Shown one piece after another: positions 55,658-64,000 of a stretch of DNA of 64,000 nucleotides. The stretch's first letter is position 1. The number at the start of each line of letters is the position of its first letter. The position numbers and the translations under genes are program-made. A model generated the notes under the pieces. That model saw only the letters and a program-made list of their open reading frames with translations, had not been told where the DNA came from and ran no database searches. The DNA is from Actinernus sp. WN-2022 (lineage: Eukaryota; Cnidaria; Anthozoa; Actiniaria; Actinernidae), in assembly GCA_030867875.1 (NCBI GenBank), contig JAOWCC010000577.1:87339740-87403739 (forward strand), given 5' to 3'.

Positions 55658-56602
55658 ATGGCATTCAACAAAGATCCTTGTGCGAACATGTGGCCACCAT
55701 TCTCATTGTCGTGTCTATCGGCTGTCATCACCATAATAATATGTCTCATCACAATCCCAGGAAACTTTCTGATATGCTTGGCAATTCTACGAGATCCTCA
55801 CAAAGAGCTGCGTACATCATTTAATTATCTGCTGCTAAATGTAGCACTTGCTGATCTCCTACTTGCCATTATATGCGAACCTATCGCAATCGTATACTAC
55901 GTTCGGGAAGCATTAGTAATCGAAGGTATAACATGTTGCTTATGGATCTCACATATAACGTTCTTCATAACAAGTACAGCGTCTCTGTTGAGTATAACGG
56001 CTCTCGCAATCGAGCGTTATCTGGGGACATCGTCAAACTTCGTTCGAAATGTTCCTCCGAGGCGAGCAATATATATTTCCTTTGGAATATGGATTGTTTC
56101 TATCATCGTCCCATGGTTGTACTTCTCAATAGGAGCGTTTACATTCGCTTTTGTTTTCATCAATGCTGTGGTAGTATTCACTCTTGGAATCTGTTGTTTT
56201 ACCTACATCCATATCTCCCTACGCCTTCGCCACAGTATATCCCTGTTGACCAGTTACGGTAGTAACACTGCTGAGGTTGCCATAAAAAGAGAACGTCGCG
56301 TTACTCGCACGTTTATTCTAATCCTCGTCACGTTCGCCTGCTGTAACTTGCCGTCGTTCGTCTTTGCTTACATCGTCGTCTTCTGCGACACGTGCAGCTG
56401 TGATGTCATTCACTGGTCACGTGATTTCTTCTTTCGGTGTGTCATGTTCAACTGCGCCATTAATCAGTTTTTGTACGCGTGGAGAACGCCAAGCTTCTTA
56501 AAAGCGATTCAGGAGATCGTAGGCACTTGTGTCCGACGCAACCGCATTCACCCACAGGTTGCTGGAGCTGTAACTTCTCGAACTGATGGAGAGACCGTTT
56601 AG
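55658..56602 (+). CDS. Class A GPCR, melanocortin/MECA-like, single coding exon
   Basis: A 314-residue intact frame. The ATG is 23 bases after a TTGTCCTTAG acceptor (55634), implying a 5' UTR intron. Seven hydrophobic segments. Asn36 (1.50) in PGNFLICL, Asp66 (2.50) in NVALADLL, ERY at 119-121 for DRY, CCNLP in TM6 where CWxP is expected, NQFLYAW in TM7 for NPxxY. Cys93-Cys94 lie just before TM3; the loop after TM4 is very short; FCDTCSCD between TM6 and TM7 gives a cysteine cluster like that of melanocortin receptors. A Cys after TM7 (GTCVRRN) could be palmitoylated. Residue numbering up to Arg83 is identical to the receptor at 5043-6642, which has an intron at that codon. Ligand unknown; a cell-surface receptor coupled to G proteins by inference. 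Confidence 0.95.
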   Translation: MAFNKDPCANMWPPFSLSCLSAVITIIICLITIPGNFLICLAILRDPHKELRTSFNYLLLNVALADLLLAIICEPIAIVYYVREALVIEGITCCLWISHITFFITSTASLLSITALAIERYLGTSSNFVRNVPPRRAIYISFGIWIVSIIVPWLYFSIGAFTFAFVFINAVVVFTLGICCFTYIHISLRLRHSISLLTSYGSNTAEVAIKRERRVTRTFILILVTFACCNLPSFVFAYIVVFCDTCSCDVIHWSRDFFFRCVMFNCAINQFLYAWRTPSFLKAIQEIVGTCVRRNRIHPQVAGAVTSRTDGETV

Positions 56603-57232
56603 ACCATGCCCCTCAGAGACCGTTTGCTCACGACGTCAGGCAACTTGTAAACACTCCTCCCAGGGAACAACCAGATGCCATGTTTTCTTCAATTTGTACT
56701 AGCATCGTGCTTTGAAGAAGTACAATTTTAGCGATTTGTTCGGTCATTTTGATGCTCAAATGGTTTTAATTGAGCTTTGTTGTCCAAACGTATTATGGGA
56801 AATACAATATTTATTTGCACGTTATGACCAAAATATTGCTAACAACAATACAGGTTAACACGTCAGGATGTCTTGACTGTCTGAGGTTCTAAAATGCTTT
56901 GGACAACTGGTCTCCGGTTCTGCACTAGTACCATTGTTCCCAGGAATTTAAATTGATGTGCATGTCATGGACCTGTTTTTTGTGCCAATCTCAAATTGTT
57001 TGGGAAAGAGAGTATTCCTTACAGAGAATTCCACAAGAAACAAAAAGAAACAGTACACAAGGAAACGGCACACGATATCCTGTGGCAAATTCAGGGCATA
57101 AATAGCCCCCTTTCTCTCCCTCCCTGTTATAAAGATAACAAAGAAGTTGCCATGATCATCAAATCCCTATCAAACCCCATTTTGATCCCCATCAGAAAAT
57201 CCCAGGAGCCCTTCACCTCTCAAAACATGCAT
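56603..57232. other. 3' flank of the GPCR, nothing recognised
   Basis: Probably contains the GPCR 3' UTR. AATAAA is not evident close to the stop. A 104-codon frame from 56996 runs into the MITE at 57233 and is not counted as a gene. Confidence 0.4.
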
Positions 57233-57525
57233 TTAATCATAGTTAATAGAGTAGAATGGTTAGGAAACCCGGAAAACTTCAAAAAGGCTAACAAAGGCGC
57301 TGCGATTTAGGTTGGAAGGGGTAAGACAAAAGATTGTGCACGATCATAGTTCATTAGCGTTCCCTGAACGACTGAACTCACACGTTTCTATTGGCTGATT
57401 GATTAACATGTTGGAATTTCTATTGTGTTTTGTGCACGGTAGTGGTTGAAAAAAGCTAACAAAGACATATAACAAAGAAGGTCCCTGAGTTTCCTAACCA
57501 TTCCACTCTATTAACTATGATTTAA
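57233..57525. mobile_element. MITE with ATCATAGTTAATAGAGT termini
   Basis: TTAATCATAGTTAATAGAGT at left and ACTCTATTAACTATGATTTA at right, with AGAATGGTTAGGAAAC mirrored by GTTTCCTAACCATTC style sequence. About 35-bp inverted ends, 293 bp in all. Confidence 0.82.
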
Positions 57526-58057
57526 TTGGACTCCATATGGATTGCACTGACAAAGAATTCCATGTTTCAGGGTTAGGGTTTGTATTGTTTCAGGGTAGGC
57601 TATTGTTTGGATAGCCAGTATTATTCCAGGTTCCGAGGAGGTGAAGGCCGCCCCGAAAATCCTGGATCTGATATGGGACGATAAAACATGTATATATTCC
57701 TTTGTGCTAATAAGTCTTGGCAGGTCATGCATTAAGTTCCAAATCAGCTGTGAGCCACCAAGTTTGCTTTGTAGACTGTAGTGAACGTGACTGACACTGA
57801 TTAATGGAATGCAACATGGTACGCATTTATATCACATTTTATAAGTGAGATTTACGTAATTGACCGATTTAGATTGTTCATTTATTGTCCCAATTCAAGT
57901 CACCTGACGTTTTCCTTGAGCAATGTCTTTTTGTTTTACTGTATCCCAAGAGAAAATGTACAAATTTCTCTAACTGAAATACAACGCACTGAATCTTATG
58001 GAGAGTTGTCGCATGATCTGAATTGGTCTAAAATCGGTCTGTTATTAACTAACATCG

Positions 58058-60481
58058 TTGATACGTAATGATCTCGACTTCAAGATACGATCAGATTGTT
58101 TTTATTCGAATGCAGATATCATTGAATCAGTTTTTGCTGAAATAAGAAACCCTCATGGGAAAAATGTTATTATCGGCACGGTCTACCGACCGCCTTCTCA
58201 AAATGTACATGAATTCCTGGAGCATTTCGAGCGATTGCTTGCCATTATCTCGAAAGAAAACAAAACGTGCTATGTTATGGGCGATTTTAATTTAGACCTT
58301 TTGAAGCATGAACAACACTCTGCAACAACTGAATTCGTTGATCTTTTGTTCTCTTGTTCATTTTACCCCCTCATTACTAGGCCAACTAGACTAACAGCAT
58401 ATAGTGCCACACTAATTGATAACATTCTTACTAACAATACTTCCATTCAATCTAATAATGGACTTATCCTTAACGACTTGTCAGATCACCTACCGGTATT
58501 TTCGATTGCACGCACCTCTACAACTACCTCACAAAGCAAGCAAAAACACCTTGTTATACGCGATTTCAATACTGCCAATGCTTCCAAATTCAATAACATG
58601 CTCAGTGGATTCGACTGGAGTGTAATTAAAACTGACAACCCAGATAGCGCATATGACACCTTTATAAGCAAGTATATAGAATTTTACAATGCTAGTTTCC
58701 CCCTGAAAGTAGTAAAAGGCAAACGTCTAAAAACAATGCAAAATCCATGGCTTAGTAAGGGTTTAATAAAGTCAATTAATAGGAAAGGAAAGTTGTATAA
58801 GCTATTTCTCAATAACCCAACTGCTGAATGTGAGGCATGTTACAAGTCCTACAAGAATAAATTGAATCACTTGATTAGAATTGCAAAGAAGAATTTTTTT
58901 GATGAAAAATTGGTAAAGGCAAAAGGGGATCTGAAAGCAACATGGAAAATTCTTAACGAGCTCATTAATAAGCGTAAAGCTAAACCTTCCTATCCCTCTA
59001 GTTTTAAATTAAGTAACGGCGAGAAAGTGACTGATGCGACACAAATTGCAAACAGTTTTTGTCAGTATTTTACTAAAGTTGGACCTAATCTTGCTGATAA
59101 AATTCCTACGACCAGTGAATCTCATAAACATTTCCTAGCAGATTTTTGCTCCGAGTCCATGTTATTGCAAAATGTTACACCCTCAGAACTCAAAAACATA
59201 ATTGAATCCTTCAAGCCAAATAAAGCTCCTGGTCATGACAACATATCTATGAAAATAATCCATCTTTCATTTGACCATATTTCACAGCCATTAGCGGACA
59301 TAATCAATTCATCTGTTCATTATGGAGTATTTCCTAAATCGCTTAAAATTTCTAAAGTTATTCCTATTTTTAAAGCTGATGATTCTGAGTGTTTCAATAA
59401 CTACAGACCAATTTCCATACTTCCGGGTTTTTCTAAGCTGTTTGAAAAAGTCATGTATAATCAGATGATTGAGTTTCTGGATCAACATGATATTATTTAT
59501 AAAAAACAATTTGGTTTTCGTAGACATCATTCTACTTCATTAGCACTTATTACCTTAATTAACAAAATTGCCTCGGCAATTGATCTAAATGAAATTACAG
59601 TAGGTATATTTCTTGATTTGTCGAAAGCTTTCGATACCATAGACCACCAAATCTTACTTGACAAACTTTATCATTATGGAATTCGTGGAAATGCATTTGA
59701 ATGTATGAAAAGTTATTTAACGGATCGAAAACAATTTGTTCAGTTTGGATGCCATACCTCAAATCTAGAAACTATAAAGTGTGGCGTTCCTCAAGGATCA
59801 ATTCTTGGTCCTCTACTCTTTATTTTGTACATTAATGATCTTCCTAATGCTTCCAATTTAACTGAATCTCTTCTTTTTGCGGATGATACAAGCATTTTTT
59901 GCTCTAACAAAGATCTCAATCATATAGGTTTTGTATCGAAAAAAATGGCAAAATCAATTGGCATAATATCAAGATCACGTTATTTCTTATCTTCTAAGTC
60001 TCGCTTAAGTTTGTATTATACTTTAGTTTATCCTTATATCAATTACTGCAACATTGCCTGGTCATCCACATACCCTACAAATTTAAATCGCATATTTATT
60101 CTTCAGAAACGTGCTGTACGAATAATTTCTAATGCTGATTACCTCGCACATACTGCTCCTTTATTCTACTCCCTAAAAATCCTTGATGTCTTTAAAATAA
60201 ATTCTCTTATGATTGCATGCTTCATGTATTCTTATCATAATCAACTTCTTCCTGTCTACTTTAATGATATATTCTTGACTAATCAACAAATTCATAGGTA
60301 CCAAACACGAAATTCCTCTAACTACAGATCGCATCCCTGCCGTACTAATATTAAGCAATTTACTGTCCTCTTTCAAGGTCCAAAAATGTGGAATTCTCTT
60401 CCCCTCGACATAGTTCAATCTTCAAGTCTCGTTAGCTTTAAAAAATCTCTGAAACAATATTTACTTAATCAGATACTATAA
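58058..60481 (+). CDS. LINE endonuclease-reverse transcriptase, internally deleted
   Basis: An 807-codon open frame; no ATG is evident at its beginning (it opens after a stop at 58046, with TTG at 58058), consistent with 5' truncation. Residues 40-160: the second half of an APE-type endonuclease (GTVYRPP, MGDFNLDLL, RPTRLTAYSATLIDNI, NDLSDHLPVF). Residues 280-630: reverse transcriptase (FKPNKAPGHDNIS, NNYRPISILPGFSKLFEKVM, KQFGFRRHHSTSLAL, GIFLDLSKAFDTIDH, GVPQGSILGPLLFILYINDL, LLFADDTSIF). Right after FADDTSIFCSNKDLNH the text jumps to VSKKMAKSIGIISRS, skipping roughly 70-80 residues normally present there. The C-terminal part (PYINYCNIAWSSTYPTNL, LQKRAVRII, FQGPKMWNSLPLDI) is complete to a natural end. 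Frame preserved, but enzyme probably inactive. Confidence 0.9.
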   Translation: MIRNDLDFKIRSDCFYSNADIIESVFAEIRNPHGKNVIIGTVYRPPSQNVHEFLEHFERLLAIISKENKTCYVMGDFNLDLLKHEQHSATTEFVDLLFSCSFYPLITRPTRLTAYSATLIDNILTNNTSIQSNNGLILNDLSDHLPVFSIARTSTTTSQSKQKHLVIRDFNTANASKFNNMLSGFDWSVIKTDNPDSAYDTFISKYIEFYNASFPLKVVKGKRLKTMQNPWLSKGLIKSINRKGKLYKLFLNNPTAECEACYKSYKNKLNHLIRIAKKNFFDEKLVKAKGDLKATWKILNELINKRKAKPSYPSSFKLSNGEKVTDATQIANSFCQYFTKVGPNLADKIPTTSESHKHFLADFCSESMLLQNVTPSELKNIIESFKPNKAPGHDNISMKIIHLSFDHISQPLADIINSSVHYGVFPKSLKISKVIPIFKADDSECFNNYRPISILPGFSKLFEKVMYNQMIEFLDQHDIIYKKQFGFRRHHSTSLALITLINKIASAIDLNEITVGIFLDLSKAFDTIDHQILLDKLYHYGIRGNAFECMKSYLTDRKQFVQFGCHTSNLETIKCGVPQGSILGPLLFILYINDLPNASNLTESLLFADDTSIFCSNKDLNHIGFVSKKMAKSIGIISRSRYFLSSKSRLSLYYTLVYPYINYCNIAWSSTYPTNLNRIFILQKRAVRIISNADYLAHTAPLFYSLKILDVFKINSLMIACFMYSYHNQLLPVYFNDIFLTNQQIHRYQTRNSSNYRSHPCRTNIKQFTVLFQGPKMWNSLPLDIVQSSSLVSFKKSLKQYLLNQIL

Positions 60482-60606
60482 TTTTTGTCTGTTCTTTTGC
60501 TTTTATCATTGATCTTAATATATTCTCATCTATAACTCAATATGCTTTTTCTCTTGTGTGATAATATAAAAAATAATAATAAAATACATATTTTTCATGA
60601 CTGCCG

Positions 60607-60656
60607 CAAGGAAGCCTCTTCAAATAAGCTTATATAGTTTCTCAGAGGCTTCCTTG
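60607..60656 (+). other. Perfect 13-bp hairpin in the LINE 3' UTR
   Basis: CAAGGAAGCCTCT (60607-60619) pairs exactly with AGAGGCTTCCTTG (60644-60656) across a 24-base loop, 125 bp after the stop codon. LINE 3' hairpins can serve in recognition by the reverse transcriptase; that role here is inferred. Confidence 0.8.
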
Positions 60657-60820
60657 TCACTCTCAAGCGTTAATTTCTAGTTTATTCTAGTTCTTTTATA
60701 TATTAAATATTTGTAAACTATCTATATTTGTAAACTATCTATCTATATTTCTGTGTAACTGTAATATTAAATGTAACGTTGTGAGTGACAAATAAATACA
60801 ATACAAAATACAATACAATA

Positions 60821-61919
60821 CGTTATATATGTTCTAGGCGTGTCAGTGCGAAAAAAAGGGAAATGACTTCTTGTTTCCAAACGAAAGTGTTGTCAAAATG
60901 GATTCAAATATTCTTCACTACTCCGCCTCTTTTAGGCCCCTTGGACTTAAGAAATCCTGAACTTTCTTAACCGGCGCACATACTGGATTGGATTAAACTC
61001 ATTCAAATATTGAAATTCATTTTACTTGAATTACAACATAACATAGCTCAGACCATTATATTCTAGCCATTGTATTCTAGCTATATAGCTCCGGCTTCGT
61101 TCTCATAGCATTTCGAGGGTATATTATTCAGTCACGGCCGTATTATTTATATATTAGTTTTAGAGCAATGGCAAACTATGTGCGACTGTGGATTCTCATA
61201 GCTGCTTCTCTTGAAAAAGAGTAAAGTCGTTTATCGTGGTTAAAACGCAATAATCGTTTCATAATTTTGTTCCACCTGAGACGGAATCCCACACCGAATC
61301 TTAAAAAGATTCTTATGGGACACTCGCAAAGTAAACTTAGTGAGAAGGAATTCTGACACCCAGGGTGCTGATATTCATTATTAAAGTATATACATAGACC
61401 CATTCGAAAAATGGCTGCCGCTAATTTGCATAATGTTGATATTCAATATTTCTGAAGAATTAACTAGCCTATATGGAAGAGCGAGTTCATGTTAGCAACA
61501 TGTAGCTCTTTGATAACAGAAAAATATATCCTTTCAAAGCAATTCACGTTTGAAACTCTGAAGAAACATGAAAACGAGGCTAGTCAGTCCTGACGTCCTG
61601 AATCTCATACAAAACTCTCTTATTTTGAACCTCGGTAAGTTCGCAACACTTGGTGCTATGCTCCTTAAATTTTACAAACGTACTCATTTTTGCATGCTCT
61701 CTGAAGTGACAGTGCTTATTTTGGTACCAACATTTCATTACAACCAAAGCTTGGTGACACCATTTTTCGAATGGGTCTATAGACTCTATGTATACACGGT
61801 AAAAATATCAGTCATTACAAATAGAGATATATATAATATATATACAACACTAACTGTAATAAAAACCGTTTTACATATTTGCCGTGTGGGAAAGCAATTC
61901 CTTGATATGCTTGGTCCAG
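60821..61919. other. Intergenic with inverted short repeats
   Basis: ATAGACCCATTCGAAAAATGG (61394) has an inverse at about 61760-61785 (CCATTTTTCGAATGGGTCTA), suggesting ends of an unclassified element. No gene seen. Confidence 0.45.
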
Positions 61920-62560
61920 TATAATGTATGGTCTATGTATAAGCCAAGAGATGTTGTGTAATTCACCATATTGATTTCCTTTTCTTCAATATATATATGT
62001 TGATTGGAGATTCATTTTGTGTTTGCAGTTGTTGGCAAGAGCCAATGATCGGCATGAATTCAGTTTTGGCAACATTAAGGCTATGTTTATTTGCCTTGAG
62101 CCAAGTGTTAACATTTTTCAATTCGTCATTGATTTTCATTTGGAGGTCGTTTTGGTTTAAAGCATTAAAGCTTATGCTCGTATCGTCTGCATACATTCTG
62201 TATGGAAACCTTTATTGAGCCAGTTAGGTAGGTCATAAATATAGATAAGGAAAAGCAAAGGACCAATAATTGATCTGAGTTACACCACACGTTATCTGAT
62301 GTGCACTAGACAAATATCCATAAACTTGCATTTTTGACTTCTACAACTTTGATATGACTCAAACCAAGTCAGGGTGTTCCGGTCAACTCCATATTTGGCC
62401 AGTTTTAGCATAATAATGTTATGGTCTATGCATGGTGTCGAGTGCTTTTTTCAAATCGATTAAGATTACACCATTTAGTAGACCTTTATCAATGTTAATG
62501 CACCAGTTGTTGGTGGCTTCTATACAAATCACTAGTGTAATTGGTATATACCACTTTCGT
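61920..62560 (-). pseudogene. Non-LTR reverse transcriptase fragment (L2/CR1-like)
   Basis: On the minus strand, in shifting frames from 62560: NGVILIDLKKALDT (palm motif A, about 62490-62445), LAKYGVDRNTLTWFESY (about 62400), then QITCGVTQ (about 62290, degraded GVPQGS) and LLFLIYINDLPNWLN-like text. Then YADDTSISFNALNQNDLQ, TWLKANKHSLNVAKTEFM (62196-61963) and YTTSLGLYID with a WTKHI sequence at about 61940. Order and motifs are those of a LINE reverse transcriptase with YADD active site. Stops and frameshifts show it is dead. Confidence 0.85.
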
Positions 62561-64000
62561 AACTTATTTAATCTATTTATTATACTCGTTTATAAGGGGT
62601 ACGCTGATAAATTAGTTACATGTAAATAAGTGAAGGAAAATTATAGAAATAAATCCCTGCTACTTCTAGTCCTCTGGCATGTCCACTACACTATAGAAAT
62701 GCTTGTTGAAATGAACCATAGAAAATAACAACGACAAGCATTGTGATCAATAACTTCATGCAGCAAAATACCAAACAAACAATACTCCCTAATGATATAT
62801 GAATACAGGTATTGTTGGAGAAGCAATTTCCAAAACTCGAGCTTCGTTTTTCATCAGCGAACTCCAAACACCTCGAAACAATCGGCCGAAGCGACCTCGT
62901 GCTTTCGTTTTTCTCAGTGTTTGGATCCCCTGATGAAACACTCGCTCTCGTTTTGGAAATAGTATTTAAACAAGGGCCTGCGCTTTTGTTATGATACTAA
63001 ATTCAAATCAAACACTAAAATGTTTAATATCTGTGAATTAACACTAAAACGTTTGTAAACGGTTTTAAAACATAACTGAGCAGCTGCTTCCTGCTGCTTA
63101 CTCTATTTAGTTTATTTTAATTTTAGCGTTTTAGCGACTGATAACTTGCCTATTTGCTTCACTGTTCTGAATTTTAATAAGTGTTAATTTCGAATGCCAA
63201 AGGGCGAAAAAAGGGGAGGAGCAATCCTTTGCTTCCATGGAACTACGTTTCGTTTCTGTACTAGGATGTGAAGACAGTTTGGATCTTATATTTGCAGTTT
63301 CCAAAGACACAATCCATCTCAATGTGAAAAAAATTGGTTTATAATTAGTAGGCGCAATTTCTTTCGACTAAATACAGGAGCGAATGCTTTTTTAAATAAC
63401 CACCTAGCTTCAGGAGAATGTATTCAAGTCTGAGCTGATATGTGATGCTCTTGCTCTCCTTTGAGTCGAAAACGTAGATGATGTGTGTACATGCATTGCC
63501 CGCTCTTTCGCGTTCTCGTCGAATTTGACTGACCTACATTTATTGAGTTTTCGCTCGTTTTACCGGCCCTTTATTTGACTCTCTTCAATTCCTATTGACT
63601 GTCATTCTTGTTTGATCGGGCTCTGATGCATGGCCACAGTGTTTTTACAAACACTTTTCTAACAAATTACGCACTACTGAAATCAGCATCACATGCCAAT
63701 TTGCTATATAGATTTTTAAATTTTGACATTTTCTTTGTCAACGTCATTAAAATTATGAGAACAAGTTTTGTTTCTCTCAAGATTTTACAACCTTTTACAA
63801 CCTCTTATTTTCATGATATAAGTTTTCTACAGTATAGGGATAATCTTAGTTACTTCGTTTTGGTTTCGGTCAGAAGTAAGACGTGCAGGTCTTGCCAGCC
63901 GTAGAGCTTAAATTTTGGCAAGTAACTCATAAATGGCTACCATTTTGCGTTTGGTTTTACTTTGGAATCTGATTGGTTGGTTTATTTTATCAGCCAATAG
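62561..64000. other. Intergenic, nothing recognised
   Basis: Open frames at 62812 and 63608 (+) and 63322-63131 (-) show no known motif. A hydrophobic stretch in the 63608 frame is AT-driven. AAACACTAAAATGTTT-like words near 63020-63060 are the only pattern seen. Confidence 0.4.

Larger units (their letters stand above)
58046..60800 (+). mobile_element. CR1-like LINE, 5' truncated
   Basis: Contains the frame 58058-60481, a 3' UTR with a perfect hairpin (60607-60656), and a tail of ACAATACAAA repeats at about 60786-60820 after AATAAATACAATAC. The 5' end is cut inside the endonuclease domain, as usual for non-LTR copies. The target duplication was not found. Confidence 0.88.

Noticed and set aside
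56996..57310. 104-codon frame downstream of the second GPCR
   Set aside because: Its C-terminal third is the terminal repeat of the MITE at 57233, and the rest is AT-rich without a domain.

Overview
The window looks like AT-rich intergenic DNA from a cnidarian, most likely an anthozoan (stony coral or sea anemone). This is an inference from several signals together: two class A GPCRs with short, intron-poor genes, several non-LTR retrotransposon lineages, tRNA-derived SINEs, many palindromic MITEs, and a transposon whose Mutator-like transposase is followed by a DEDDh exonuclease. No operons, prokaryotic genes, rRNA genes or CRISPR arrays are visible.

Layout. 1-1290: a 64-bp satellite, 20 copies, cut by the window edge. 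1690-3960 (-): a decayed L1-type LINE with a foldback element inside it. 5043-6642 (-): a two-exon melanocortin/MECA-like GPCR. 7187-31900: almost no host genes; foldback elements, MITEs, tandem duplications, transposase scraps and a candidate hammerhead ribozyme motif. 32053-33290: a G/C-tract hAT-like MITE with an 8-bp target duplication, then the 3' end of a LINE. 34079-34775: a SINE and a MITE. 35489-41996: a 6.5-kb DNA transposon with ~830-bp inverted termini, a broken Mutator-like transposase plus DEDDh exonuclease, and a later LINE insertion. 42243-45610: two more SINE copies and another poly-C MITE. 45700-47547 (-): a zinc-ribbon exon, a 20-bp tandem array and an unrecognised broken frame. 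48608-50118: an inverted repeat with ~665-bp arms.

50680-54940 (+): a CR1-like LINE interrupted by a MITE, itself interrupted by a 96-bp palindrome with a 9-bp target duplication, and further on by a 1.87-kb deletion derivative of the 35-42 kb transposon. 55658-56602 (+): a second, single-exon GPCR, clear paralogue of the first. 58046-60800 (+): a 5'-truncated CR1-like LINE with an 807-codon frame that has lost a block just after its FADD motif, and a perfect 13-bp hairpin in its 3' UTR. 61920-62560 (-): another RT fragment. The last 1.4 kb shows nothing recognisable.

Only the two GPCRs look like functional host genes. Most of the rest is layered transposon history, and the nesting gives a relative order of insertion. 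The most unusual items are the transposase-exonuclease transposon with its internally deleted derivative that keeps an intact first exon, the paralogous receptors differing by one intron, the hammerhead-like motif, and the 96-bp palindrome with a perfect 9-bp duplication. Family names are assigned from remembered motifs; no database search was possible.
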